A DNA stretch of 64,000 nucleotides from contig NC_135787.1 of assembly GCF_051106095.1 (NCBI RefSeq), positions 158,108,001 through 158,172,000 on the forward strand, given 5' to 3'. Positions within the stretch are counted from its first letter, which is position 1. Every line of letters begins with the position of its first letter. The translations under genes were made by a program, and so were the position numbers. The DNA comes from Pogona vitticeps. Its lineage: Eukaryota > Chordata > Lepidosauria > Squamata > Agamidae. Shown one piece after another: positions 8,331-19,691 of this stretch. The notes beneath the pieces are model-generated. The model was not told the origin of the DNA. It was given only the letters and a program-made list of their open reading frames with translations, and ran no database searches.

Positions 8331-9146
8331 TCACTTCTTACCATTCCCACGATGGTTGTTTTCTTCTATTGCTTCCACTGCAGATTGTGCAAAGTCATGA
8401 TTTTTTTCTTTTGACTCAAGTGCTCCACTGTTTTGTTTTAAGGTAGTGTTTTCATACTCCATGCCTTCAAGAGTTTTTTGTATGTTCATCACATCAGAGA
8501 TGGTCTTCTTCACTTCTTCTTCTATATGGAACACCTTTATGTTCATGTCCTCCATTTTCTTCTCCATAGCAACTAATTCACTTGATACTCTAAGAACAGA
8601 GTGAATGGCGTTTTCTATCGCTGGTAAATGGGTCTTGCACTCTTCCATTTTAGGTTCATAGTCTGCAAGTTTTTGGCTTAGATCTCTGTTTCTGGCTAGC
8701 AAATCGTTCTGTTGTTCTTCCAGTTTTCCTGCTGCTTGCCTATCAAACTGCAACTGCTCTTCAACTTTATTCAGTTCTTCTTCCTCTTGCCTATTTAATG
8801 TTTTGAGATTTCTGACTGTACTCTCTTCTAGATCTTTCAGTCTCTCAGACAGGGATTTTAGTTTTTGATCTGCTGCATTGATTTGAGAGGCAATTTCACT
8901 ATGCAAAAGCTTAGCTTCTAAATTTAAACTACTAGTATTTGTAGCTATTGCAGCTTGGCTTCTTTTCCAGGATTCTATTACACCTTGAAATTTCTCACTG
9001 ATAGTCTGTACATTTTTGGAGTATGTCTGTTCACCATTTTGAATGTTATATATGATGTTACGGAGACTGGATATTTCTTGCTCAAACGTGGTCATCACAG
9101 AGACAGATGAAGCGGTTTCCTTCAGAATGTCCGAAGAGGACTCAAA
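8331..9146 (-). CDS. IKBIP: IKBIP proximal alternative terminal exon (isoform-1-type C-terminus)
   Basis: On minus the acceptor ttacaaatgcag precedes TTTGAGTCC at 9146 in phase 0, matching the shared exon donor at 12239. It encodes 271 residues ending GNGKK and TGA at 8331-8333. The product is coiled-coil throughout, with conserved blocks MTTFEQEISSL, LSERLKDLEESTVRNLKTL, RQEEEELNKVEEQL, YEPKMEECKTHLPAIENAIH and MQKTLEGMEYEN-like sequence, as in canonical human IKBIP. With the 5' exons the protein is about 364 residues (human 350). The last 20 or so residues diverge. The sequence ATG|GTAAGA just before the stop resembles a splice donor, so this exon might also be spliced onward. Confidence 0.94.
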   Translation of the reverse strand, partial: FESSSDILKETASSVSVMTTFEQEISSLRNIIYNIQNGEQTYSKNVQTISEKFQGVIESWKRSQAAIATNTSSLNLEAKLLHSEIASQINAADQKLKSLSERLKDLEESTVRNLKTLNRQEEEELNKVEEQLQFDRQAAGKLEEQQNDLLARNRDLSQKLADYEPKMEECKTHLPAIENAIHSVLRVSSELVAMEKKMEDMNIKVFHIEEEVKKTISDVMNIQKTLEGMEYENTTLKQNSGALESKEKNHDFAQSAVEAIEENNHRGNGKK

Positions 9147-11224
9147 CTGCATTTGTAACACAAAACAATGTTCATCTTCATTTAATTACTGAGTTGACAC
9201 TTCCCTACAGAACTAAAATATCCACAGACAGGCAAGTCATGTTTCTCATTGGATTTGTCTTCCAAATGTTATGACCTACATTTTTTGTTCCACATGATTG
9301 CAATTTGGGAGGACTAATAATTTGCCAGTTAATCTATACTCACAAGTGTTACTAAGCAGCAATAAAACTTTATTTTTACAATAATAGAGTGCAACAGGTC
9401 TAAACTAACCAGAAACAAAATAAATTCCACTTGTAAATGAAGATAAATTCTTCAGAGTATTTGAGCTAATCATGCAGCATAATGTGTTGCCATAGTGAAG
9501 AATGAACTAAGATACATCATGAATTAACTGTGTTACAGCAACACAGACTTTATTTCCTCTGAAAAATTGTCAACGGCTGCAACTTTACTAAAGTATTTCA
9601 CAAGTCCTGCCCACATATTCTGAAGAATGTGTGCAGGCTGAAGCTTAGCCTGGAGCTAAGAACATCTCAGTGTTCACTAGGCCCTGCCTCTCCAATCCCA
9701 ATCTCCCCATGAATTCTAAATGTAGAGTTCTGCCGATATTCTGTTAACTATCTCTGTTTAGACCTCACTGCTCTGTATGAAAATCTGGGGAGAGATGGGG
9801 AACCACACACAGGCACAAGGATGTTGAGGATATGGCCAGCATGCACACATCCTAACCTTGCACCCTTGCCTGTTCTTCAGAACACATGAGTGAGGTCTAA
9901 TTATTTTGCTTGCACTGCAGATGGAAAGATAATACTTTATTTTGTAGTGTTAAGACAACTTACACTGGTCTGCTGACTGCAATGTCTCTTTTTATTTATT
10001 ACTTCTTTTCAGGAAATTTGAGTCTGAAAAGGACAGATATACTCTATATTATAGACCCTAAAGTATCTAAAAGGATATTTCAGTCTACTGCTCTTTTTGT
10101 GCAATTTGATGTCATAGATATTTATTTCTAAGATTGCCCCAATGTTCAAAGGGCATGCTTCTAAGTAAGTGACTTTGTAAGACTATAACTTTAGTCTTGC
10201 ACATACAACAATGGCTTGAAATCCTGTTGTATATCTCCACCTGCGCAATGGGAATCATGTTGTCTGGAGAATTGCCACTGACTAAAGCCTTCCTTCTGCA
10301 ATGTCGGGGTGCATACTGCTCACAAACAATGTGACAAAAGTTGCATACACATCAAAATTGCAAAAAGAAGCCTTCAATCAGTAGCAGCCTAGTACTGCTG
10401 ATGATGTATTTTCCATTGTGTAGGCAGACTCTAGCCAATAGGATTTAAGCCCAACTTTTTATAAAACCATAATTCCAAAATCCCATATATAGTTTAAACA
10501 TAAATACTGCTGAATGCAATAATCTCTAAGATACAAGTGGGCAATGTGCATAACAATGAACCCAACCTAGCTGTCCTTCAATCCCTCCCTGCCTCTTAAA
10601 CAAAGCAATTTAAATGGCCAAATGCACTCCCAAATCCTCCATATGGTAAAACTGCCCATTGATTCAGAGGCAGAAATAACTGAACTCACTCCCATTTTGG
10701 AGAGGAAAAAAACCTCACTGCACCTAAACTAGGACTGAGGGATGGGAACACCAGAGGGGGGAAAACCAGTGCTCCAGTGGTCCTCTGGGGCCAAAGGCAA
10801 CACAGGTTCACTTCCTGATGCCCTGCTCTTAAGGAAACAGGATTGTGCTATAAAGCAGATTTCCATTCTAACAATTCAGTCTATGCCGTAAATAGTTTTG
10901 CTGCAAATTACTCCCAAATATTTTGAACAAGGCACAGTAAGTTTGATAGTGTATGTAACTTAACTTTAAAAGCACTCACATAAACACAAAGTATCATGTC
11001 TACAATGGAAAGTTACACAAGGAATATTAGAACAGGCTTGTTTAACAACACATACAGTTGAACTATACAAAATGAAACACAAAATCTGGGTTATTCAGTC
11101 ATAAATTAAAATTTTCTGAAACATTCAAAAATGTTTGTTTGTTTTCCAAACAATATTTTAAAACAAGTGTAAAGTTATTTTTAAATTTAAAGTCCACATC
11201 ATCAAGCATAAGAGAAAGAGATTG
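9147..11224. other. IKBIP intron, no recognised feature
   Basis: I see no exon, open frame of note or bounded repeat here. The sequence is AT-rich and unique in the window. Weak similarity at 10139-10200 to short reptile repeats with taagtaagtgactt-like motifs is too poor to call. Confidence 0.5.
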
Positions 11225-11302
11225 GATGTGTCCACAAAAAGCTCACATTAAAAAAATACAAAAGATGTGTCCACAAAAAGCTCACATTAAAAAAATACAA
11301 AA
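11225..11302. repeat. Perfect 39-bp tandem duplication
   Basis: Two identical 39-base units, each starting GATGTGTCCACAAAAAGCTC and ending AATACAAAA, lie at 11225-11263 and 11264-11302. Identity implies a very recent duplication in the IKBIP intron. Unit length equals that of the unrelated duplication at 962-1039, probably by chance. Confidence 0.95.
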
Positions 11303-11767
11303 GTTAGTCTTTGTAAAAAGACGTTTTTGTCTTTTTAAACTTTTTATTTCTATTTTGCTTTTATCTGTACTGTTTGCATAGACTAAAATGGCTACTGCTT
11401 CTGCAACTGCAAATAAAGGAGTCCAATGCGTTCAGGTGAGCAAGTAGGCCCACAAATGCAGTCCTCTAGGTCACAGCCTATTGAAGCAATTTTCCCCAAA
11501 TATTTTTTTAACATTACAACATTTAAAGGTTACTAAAATGTCCTGAAAATATTAATATGTTCTTTTAATATAAACATATATTAACTGGGACATAAATTCA
11601 TGAGATCTGCTTCCAAAGAAGCATGTTAGACTGCAGGTGAAATCAATTTAGAATAAAATCTTACCTGGAAGTGTATAATCTATTTGAACTCAATAATATT
11701 TTAGCTTACTTGACACATAAATGACATTAGGTCTAATAATTTGGACTGATGAAATCAATTAATAGTA

Positions 11768-12115
11768 CTAAGGTAAAGGTTCCCCTTGACATTTAGTCCA
11801 GTCATGTCCAACCCTAGGGGGCGGTGCTCATCCCCGTTTCCAAGCCGTAGAGCCAGCGTTTGTCCAAAGACAGTTTCCGTGGTGACGTGGCCAGCACGAT
11901 TAGACATGGAATGCCGTTACCTCTCCACTGTGGTGGTACCTATTTATCTACTTGCATTTTTACATGCTTTCGAACTGCTAGGTTGGCAGGAGCTGGGACA
12001 AGCGAACGGAGCTCACTCCATCATGTGGATTCGATCTTACGACTGCTGGTCTTCCAACCTTGCAGCACAGAGGCTTCTGCGGTTTAACCTGCAGCGCCAC
12101 TACGTCCCCTACCAT
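11768..12115 (-). mobile_element. Long tRNA-derived lizard SINE
   Basis: On minus, the head gtggcgctgcaggttaaacc followed by aagatcgaatcc resembles tRNA A and B boxes. The body contains (plus strand) aggtaaaggttccccttgac, ccctagggggcggtgctcat, ttccgtggtgacgtggcc and ctttcgaactgctaggttgg. I recall these motifs from an abundant squamate SINE. It is near full length but has no obvious target duplication. It lies in the IKBIP intron between the proximal terminal exon and shared exon 2. Confidence 0.75.
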
Positions 12116-12238
12116 AACCCAAAAAAGACTTCCCTGAGAAAAATGCATTTAGTGCTGGCTGTAAATCTTTAATATGTACCAGATTTTAGAGAAATTAAGA
12201 AAGACCCACAGTGTCCATAATTCATTCTGAATTATTAC

Positions 12239-12356
12239 CTTTTCAGACATTATTGTAATCTTATTTTCCATGGCTTGACATTTTACAGCTTCCTGCTTTA
12301 GTAAGTTATACTTCTCCTCCACAACAGCCAGATGAGTCGACTGCTGAAAAAGAAAC
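12239..12356 (-). CDS. IKBIP: IKBIP shared coding exon 2
   Basis: On minus the acceptor tattttccag precedes GTTTCTTTTTCAGCAG and the donor is GAAAAG|gtaata at 12238-12237. The 118 bases complete the split tryptophan codon of exon 1 and encode FLFQQSTHLAVVEEKYNLL and on to ENKITIMSEK. This corresponds to human FVFQQSEKFAKVENQYQLL...SLISEK. It is the end of the membrane helix and the start of the coiled coil. It ends in phase 0, so it can join either terminal exon without a frame change. Confidence 0.95.
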
Positions 12357-13005
12357 CTGGAAAATACAGAAAAACAAAATCAGCAAATACTACTGCTTCT
12401 CAAAGATTGGGGGGGGGGGGTAAAGCAAATAAGGATGGGTAGGCACTCTGGGGACTACCAATACATGGATCTGCACTGCACAAGCCATATCTTTGAAAAT
12501 CACTTCTCTAGGCTTCTCAAGAAAATCCTTTAACATTCCTTCTTTGGTGTAGCATCTTCTCATTCTTTTGGAATCTCACCCCAGTCCATTTTCAAAGTTA
12601 ACAGAAAGCTGATTAAAGGCTTCTGAACCACCTCCAACAGAAATGAAATCTGAATAGAAAATGTTGTAGTGCTGAGCTTTGTTCTGATAACAAAGCCTGG
12701 TTCAGAATAATACAAGCTTCCCAGGAAAGCCACAAAAGCACAGAAGCAGGGGGAAAGGATCAAGTTCAACCTTGGATCACCTGGTCAACAGCAAAAATAA
12801 CCAAAAGGAACTGTTCTGAACCAGGTATTTTTGCCTCCTTGTGGGTAAGCCATGAGTCTGCCTGTCTAAGGAAAACTTGCAAAATATAGACAAAAATTAT
12901 ATGAATTAAACACATCATGAGAAGAGGAACAAGAAGAATTAAGCACACTTTCCTACTGATTAGACAGGAAAAACTTGAGGAAAACAAGTAGTAGTTTCAG
13001 CTCCC

Positions 13006-13206
13006 TTGTCGTCCCCTCCTCCTCCTGCCTTCACACTTTCCCAACATCAGGGTCTTTCCCAGGGAGTCTTCTCACAAGATGGCCAAAGTATTAGAGCCTC
13101 AGCTTCAGGATCTGTCCTTCCAGTGAGCACTCAGGCTTGATGTCCTTTAGAATGGATAGGTTTGTTCTCCTTGCAGTCCAGGGGACTCTCAAGAGCCTCC
13201 TCCAGC
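13006..13206 (-). mobile_element. BovB LINE fragment (ORF C-terminus), minus strand
   Basis: Read on minus it contains CTTGAGAGTCCCCTGGACTG, TCCATTCTAAAGGACATCAA and TACTTTGGCCATCTTGTGAG. These are the BovB LLRVPWTARRTN, SILKDIKPE and YFGHLVRR region. It stops before the BovB 3' tail. It partly duplicates, in opposite orientation, the start of the insertion at 13285-13486. Confidence 0.8.
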
Positions 13207-13284
13207 ACCACAATTCAAAAATACATATACTACAACATATCAGGCATAAAAGCTTGGTCCTTTGGCACCATGTATGAATGAAGT

Positions 13285-13486
13285 CTCCCTGGAAAAGACC
13301 CTGATGTTGGGAAAAAGTGAAGGCAAGAGGAGAAGGGGATGACAGAGGACGATGACAGTGTCATCGAAGCTACCAACATGAATTTGACCAAACTCCGGGA
13401 GGCAGTGGAAGACAGGAGGGCCTGGCGTGCTCTAGTCCATGAGGTCACAAAGAGTTGGACACGACTTAACGCCTAAACAAAAACAA
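13285..13486 (+). mobile_element. BovB LINE 3' end with 11-bp target duplication
   Basis: The segment runs from ctccctggaaaagaccctga through gaagctaccaacatgaattt and caaactccgggaggcagtgg to the typical end cacaaagagttggacacgac. It has an AAACAAAAACAA tail. The 11 bases atgaatgaagt are repeated at 13274-13284 and 13487-13497. It is a 5'-truncated retrotransposition into an IKBIP intron. Confidence 0.88.
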
Positions 13487-13497
13487 ATGAATGAAGT

Positions 13498-14922
13498 ATC
13501 CCCATCTTCCTCTATATATCAGATCACAAAATTATTTTTCAGGTATACCCCGCCATGCTTATCATGAAGAAAAAAACAGTAACGAAAACAAATGCTTCAA
13601 AATCCACTGCTTCCTTGTGACCCTCTTTAATACAACTTTCCCCAAATAGGTGACTTCCAAGAGTGCTACATTTTTTACCATCCATAACAATGTAACATTG
13701 CCCAAGGCTGATGTGCATTGTAGTCCAATCTGCCCAGAAGGCACCATGTTAGATAAAGCCGCTTATCTGCTGAAGAAGGATTCTAGACTTTGATTAAACT
13801 CTCCTCTGTCCCTCTACCTGAAATGGTACCCTCAGATCAGTCACTGTCCATGAATCTATTGAATTAACATAAAAGGAGCTGCTTTCTGAACTTTACCTTA
13901 CTCCAAATTTGTCCGTATCTCCATGATGGAGCACATTTTTATGAACAGTTCAGTGCTTAATTTCTCTGCTATAGTAAGCAGAGACATGCCATTGTGCTGA
14001 TGCATGTCCCAGACCAGCTAGGCTAGTTGAGACACAGTACAGTACTGTACTTAGCTTAAGTGGAGCATGCACTGAATACCATTTCCCCAATGCAGCAAGT
14101 AAGAAGCTGGACAGTTAAACACCATACCTAACTTGAAAGCACACATTTAATATTTTCCAAAATGATTTACAAATGGATATAGATGAAGACCTACAGACAG
14201 AAAAGCCCACTCCATAATGAAACTATAAGAGCTAAGGCAATAAATGTGTTTATTAGATTGCTTCTCCATCTTTTGGCTGAGATAAAGTGGAGTATTTATT
14301 AGGCATGGAATAACATATTAAAGTGAGCTTCATATTAAATAGCATGGGTTATAAAAACAACATTTTTGTAAGACTAAGAATTTATATTTTACAGTTATTC
14401 TTCAAGCATTAATTAGCTATCTAGTCCCAACTGTTATGATATAGATTACTTACGATCACTTTTGCATAAATATAAATATGACCTGGTTCACAGTGATTTA
14501 TGTATCCAAGCCTAAGTATATTTATTCAGAAGTAAGTCATGATGAACCAAACAGGGTTTATCCCGAGCAGCTGTACATATAATCACAGGTTATTTCCAAT
14601 TTTAGAATTGTTACATATAAAAGACCACAATTTAAGGTTAAATGCAAGCACAAAATTACCACAAATTATGCAGTTGTATTTTTCATATTTAGCAGAATTG
14701 CAAGGGTCAGTATACGCAGATTGCAATGGATGAGCATCAACATACTCCTGCCAAGGCAGAGGCTTGTTGATCAGCAATGCATTTTTAAAATCCCAAAACG
14801 ACCTACAAACAAGCTCAAATACTAAGAAATTACCTTAGGCTCCATATTTACAGCAACCTACTTCCCAGAGATAAAAGGGCCTAGATCTCAAACTTCCTAT
14901 TACAGTACTGTACTGTACTTAC
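13498..14922. other. IKBIP intron 1, no bounded feature
   Basis: Unique AT-rich sequence. Short stretches at about 14475-14570 (aagtatatttattcagaagtaagtc) resemble a degenerate palindromic reptile repeat but lack clear ends. No exon is seen. Confidence 0.45.
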
Positions 14923-15083
14923 CATGTGAGCACTGCACACGTTATAAGGGCCACTAAACCTGAGGCCGTTGGTGGATCCATCCACATGGACTTTTTACTC
15001 ACGAATCCCGATTGCTCCTTGTCTTGGTCTTCATTTGTTCTGGCAGAAAGGTTAGCTGTCCTCCTTCGCTTCACTTCAGGCAT
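14923..15083 (-). CDS. IKBIP: IKBIP coding exon 1 with start codon and membrane segment
   Basis: On minus the frame starts ATGCCTGAAGTGAAGCGAAG at 15083 and ends ACATG|gtaagt. It reads MPEVKRRRTANLSARTNEDQ, then MWMDPPTASGLVALITCAVL and TW. The human start is MSEVKSRKK... with the matching WADPRTCLSLLSLGTCLGLAW. Residues about 41-57 form one hydrophobic helix after a basic N-terminus, so the protein is a single-pass (ER-type) membrane protein with a lumenal or cytosolic coiled coil. The ATG is chosen because it opens the conserved MPEVK/MSEVK start. The start lies only about 0.4 kb from the CpG-rich promoter shared with APAF1. Confidence 0.94.
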
Positions 15084-15449
15084 GTTTACAATGTTTTCAT
15101 ACAGAATCTTTGCCCGGACTCAACAGAAGGGGGGAAAAATACAAGTTTGTTTCCAAATTCTGCTTTTTCAAAACTGGCCCGCTGTACTTTCACTGCAGGT
15201 AATCCCAGCTTTGTTCAGTCCTAAAGATACCTACACTACTCACAAATGAGTTCAAGAGAATTCTTAGGATTTTTATTCCTAGGTAACGGTCTTCAGGATG
15301 TCAACCTGAGATGGCATAACCCTTTCCCCCAAAATACATTTCCCCCTGTAACTACCCTTTTTATGTTGTTGTTTTTGCATGCAAGTTGAGCACTCCTCGT
15401 TACTTATTCATCAGAAAAAATTGGGAGCGAGGGTGGTGCTGTGGGGGAG

Positions 15450-16150
15450 TGGACGGGCTCCCCAACTTTCATTCCACTCCGCAGAACTTCCAAGACACAC
15501 GCTATACAGTAGCTCCTCCTCGCCAGGACCGCCTGCCACGTCACACCTAAGCGCGTGCACGCCGGCTTCCCAGCGCGCTTGCTTGCTTGCTTGCTTGCGC
15601 GCTCGCCCTCCCCGGGCACGAGCTCGGCGCAGAAAGGCATTCATGAGTGGGGGCGCGCGCGCGCGCGCGCCTTTCCTGGTTCTTTCGTTGGCGCGGCACG
15701 GGCCTCCCTTCCGTCTTTGTTCACCGGGGGCAGCCTCGTGGCTGCCTCGCGCCCGGGAGCGCGCCTCGTGCCTCCGAGACTTTCCGCCAAGAGGCTTGCC
15801 TTTCGCCTGGCTCCGCCCCGGGTGTTATTATCTGCACATCGCCCCGCTTCGCCTTGTCCCGGGAAGGAGGAAGTGGCCGCTAGTACAGTAGTTGTTGTGG
15901 ATGGTGGGCGCTCCTCCCGGGGCGAGCTGAAGTGAGGGGGGTGAGCAGGCGTGCCTTTCTCTTCCCTTGGGCGCGCAACAGCCCTGCCTGCTCCTGAGGT
16001 AACCCTTGTAGCAGCGGGAGGAGGAGGAGGAGGGCTAAGTAGCGCTGTCAGGAGGAAATAAACTTTAAAAATGTAGGGGCTTGCTGGGCAAAGACAGAGG
16101 AAGAAAGCTTGCGCTTACGGGGGTGGAATGTGTGTGGAAAACAAAGAGGG
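15450..16150. promoter_or_regulatory. CpG-rich bidirectional promoter of IKBIP and APAF1
   Basis: GC content and CpG density jump sharply here against AT-rich flanks. The region includes (TTGC)n at 15583-15598, a GC alternation at 15653-15671, and many GGGCG/CGCCC boxes. It lies between the divergent starts of IKBIP (minus) and APAF1 (plus). Such a shared promoter is known for this gene pair in mammals. Exact start sites cannot be read from sequence. No clear TATA box is seen. Confidence 0.85.
15890..15998 (+). other. APAF1: Candidate noncoding first exon of APAF1
   Basis: A donor-like CTGAG|gtaacc ends at 15998 inside the CpG island on the plus strand. APAF1 in mammals has a noncoding first exon spliced to the exon with the start codon, which here lies 3.7 kb downstream. 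The 5' limit is a guess. Confidence 0.35.
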
Positions 16151-16855
16151 AGCCCATTTGGGGGGGGGCTGGGTGAGAGGGCGGCAACGTAGCATCCTTA
16201 GCAAAGGATCTGGAAGCGCAGCGTCAAGGGCTCACGATTTCCTTGTCATGTTTTGATGGGTGGCTCTTCGGCTGGTCGAAAGTCTGGCCTCTGTGTCTTG
16301 AGGGAAGGCGAAGAGGCGTTTGGGTTGTCATGAGCTTTTGAGTAACGAGAAACAGCTGAGGGGGGGGGAAAGTGTACCTGCAGGGTGATTCCAGCACAGA
16401 GGGAGGATGTTCCTGACTAGACTCGCCCCGCCTTTGTATAATTTGATCCGTTGCCTGTGTAGACTCAGCCCTGGGATATACCCCGAACTGAAAACATCCG
16501 AAGGTTTAGTCCCGGTAACGATAGACCTGAATGGAAAAAAAAATACCCTCCGATCTTGCTTTTCGTTGTCGTGGGTGCCCTTTTACTCCAGCCTTTTGTT
16601 CCGTGTGATTCTGCTGACACGACAAAAGGGAAATTGGCCATATGCAGTTTTCACGCATTTCCTCTAGATGGCAAGTGCTCCTGTTTTTAATCTTTGGGAC
16701 TCACTCGGAACTGGTTGTGAGGCCAGATAAGTTTTAGGACTTAAATCCTTTTGCATATGCTTGCATGTTTTGTTTGTGTACTGTACATTCTTCACTCAGA
16801 TAGGTAAATACAGTAAGGACAGGAGAAGAGTGTACACTCGAAAAACCACATTATT

Positions 16856-19192
16856 TCCAATAAATCTTAACTGATTTGCTATATAATAATTTTCTATATT
16901 GGGAATACCTGAACCTTCATTATTTTGAGCTTTATACCAATATCTTTTATTCTTGTTTTTTTACCTTCATTACAAAATCCATTAATTAATCCCTGCCAAT
17001 ACTTAAAATCTTCTTCTAATTATACTGGGAGCATCCTGAATAAAAAAAGTAATTTTTGGTATTATTTTCATTTTGATCATAGCGAGTCTCCCAAACCATG
17101 ATAGTTTCAATTTAGAATACTCCTGCAATTTATCTTTAATATCATTTTTTAATTTATTAAAATTTTGCTCCTTTAATTATTGAGTCACTTTACCCATATT
17201 TATATCTAAATATTTAATATCATTACACATTTTAAAACCACATTTATTTACAAATGTTTCTTGTTCATATTATAATTAAACATTATTTGTGTTTTTGCCA
17301 GTTACTAGTTAATCTTATTTCCCCAAATTTTTCTAAATCTTTTTTTTATTTTATCCATACTTTCTAAAGGGTTTTTAATGGTCAATAATGAGTCATCAGT
17401 AAATAAATTACTCTTAATTGTATCATTTTTACCTAATCCTTTAATTAATTCATTATTTCTTATTGCATTAGCTAACAATTATTTTACCATACAAAACAAT
17501 ATTGGTGAAAGTGGACAGACTTGTCTTGTACCTCAGCCTAGAAAAATCCGTTCTGTTAAACCATCATTAACTATTACTTGTGAAGTATTGTTTGAGTATA
17601 ATTGATCTATAACCCCTATAAGTCTTCTACCAAATCCCCAACCCTTTATAAGCAGCTTTAATGTTGGCCATTCCACACAATCAAAGGCCTTAAATATGTC
17701 TAGTGATAAAACAGTTACCTTTGTTTTTTCCTTTTCTACCTCATATATAATATTCAAAACTCGCCTAGTTAAATTAGCCATTTGTCTACCTTTTACAAAG
17801 CCACATTGATCCTCTTTAATCTAATTTGTTATAAATCTATTTAATCTATTTGCTAATATAGCAGTGAAACTCTTATCTTGATTTATTAGAAATATAGGCC
17901 TATAAGATCCCGGCTCTGTTAAATCCTTGTTGGGTTTTGGGATAATAAGAGTTAGTGTTTCCAAGAAAGTGGATTGTCTCTCCTTCCAATATTTTATTAT
18001 AAAACGTTTTTAGTTTAGGTATCAATAAGAAACTAAGATGTTTATAATATTCTGGGCCCAATCCATCAGGGCTTGGTGTTTTACCATCGCTCAGTTTATT
18101 AATAACTTCAGCAATTTCTTCTTCTTTAATCTCTTCTAGTATTCTTTTATCAGATTTCAATAATTTAGTTTTAAAATTCTCATTTATATAATTTTCTATA
18201 TTTTCGTTCAGTATATTGTTTCCTTTTTATAATTTCTGATAAAAAATGGGTTTGGAAGAATATATTTGGTTTATGTGTACGCACTTAATAATAAACAAGG
18301 AGATTTTTACGATACTGTTATTAAAGAAATGGAGAAGTTAAAGAAGGGTTATGTTATTATGGCAGAGGATTTAAATATGGTTATGTATATGATATAGGAT
18401 AAAACTTTTTATTGGAATGCTTTTTTTCAAAGAGACACAATATTGAGCAAGAAGGTAAACAATAATTGAAGGATATTTGAAGGGTAATGAAAGGTGATGA
18501 AAGAAGATATACCTATTTTTCAGCAGTATATAATAGTTACTTTAGAATATATTTTATATTCACATCTCAAGATTTAATTTCTCAGATAGTTATTACTAAG
18601 ATTAATTCCATAAAAATAACAGATCATGCTTTAATGTCAATGGAGATTGAGATTTAAAAAGATTATAAAGACTCTAAAAGGTAGGGTATGGATATTAATA
18701 TTTTCCAGTACTCAGAGATAATAGAAAATATAAAGAAAAAATGGTTAGAATTATGGACAATAAATGAAGCAGGAGGTACGAAATTAGGCCTGTTGTGGGA
18801 CATGATGAAAGCAATTTCAAGAGGAATAAATAAGGGAATCCTGTAAATTGAAAAAAAGAATAAGGAGAAAAACATGAAAAAACTGGAAGAAGACTTGAGA
18901 AATTTAGAAAGCAAGTTTTTATTTTAGAAAGAGATAGAAGGATATTGGCAGGAATTCAGGCAAAGGGAAAGGAACTAGAAAACCTAGAGACAGAGAAGGT
19001 CTAGAGGGATTTGATGTATTTAAAGATGATTTTTTTTAAAATTTAATAATAAAAATTCAAAATTATTAGCTAGAATGTGTAAAATAAGATTAAGAAACAT
19101 GATTGGGATAATCAAAGATAGATCAGATAAGAGATGTAATATAAAGAAAGATAAATTGAAGATTTTTCAAGAATTCTATATGTTTCCACAAT
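16856..19192. mobile_element. Old L1 LINE with internal inversion (twin-priming geometry)
   Basis: From 18238 down to 16856 the minus strand carries L1 ORF2 reverse transcriptase. Examples are LEEIKEEEIAEVINKLSDGK near 18130, LSLDIFKAFDCVEWPTLK near 17690, VCPLSPILF near 17510 and LFTDDSLLTIKNPLESMDK near 17390. From about 18244 to 19192 the plus strand carries the upstream endonuclease part: YVYALNNKQGDFYDTVIKEM, then EDLNMVM and ITDHALMSMEIEI. The end of the plus piece (IFQEFYM) would directly precede the start of the minus piece in an intact L1. The copy has stops in both parts and lacks the 3' end. It fills much of APAF1 intron 1. Confidence 0.85.
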
Positions 19193-19691
19193 TTATTTGC
19201 GTTTTGAAGCTGAGTAATACATGAACAAGAAGTTAATATTTTTGTAAATCCACATATAAACCAAAACTTAAACGTGAAAGTGCTTTAATTGATTCCTGTT
19301 AAATTATTTACATTAAATCGTAGACCATATTTTTTCCAGTACCAGAGAAACTAATCAGTGTTGCTTATCTTTCCTGGTGATTTCTTTTTCCCCTCTTTTT
19401 TAAAAGATTTATTGTGATATTTAAACTGTGGACTATATCTTTCCATATATCTGATTAATAGTTTCAAAAAATTTGTGTAGTAATTACTCTATAGTCTGTC
19501 AGTTGCAGGTTGAAATGCTGCAAAGTGTGTATCTACTAAGAGTGCTAGTAAGGTATTATTAGATTGTCAGTTCTTTTTTAAACTGATGGCTTGATTTTTA
19601 TATCCCAGAAGACTGTTTTGCAACCTCACTTTTTGATATATTTGCTAGCTCATGTTGCTGTTTACCAGAGAAGAAGCACGTTGGAGTAAAA

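Noticed and set aside
13006-13486. BovB twin-priming inversion
   Set aside because: The plus-strand piece has its own 11-bp target duplication and overlaps the other piece, so two separate events fit better.
15379-15935. Open frames of 126-170 codons in the CpG island
   Set aside because: Arg/Ala/Pro-rich composition expected from GC-rich promoter DNA; no homology and present in several frames at once.
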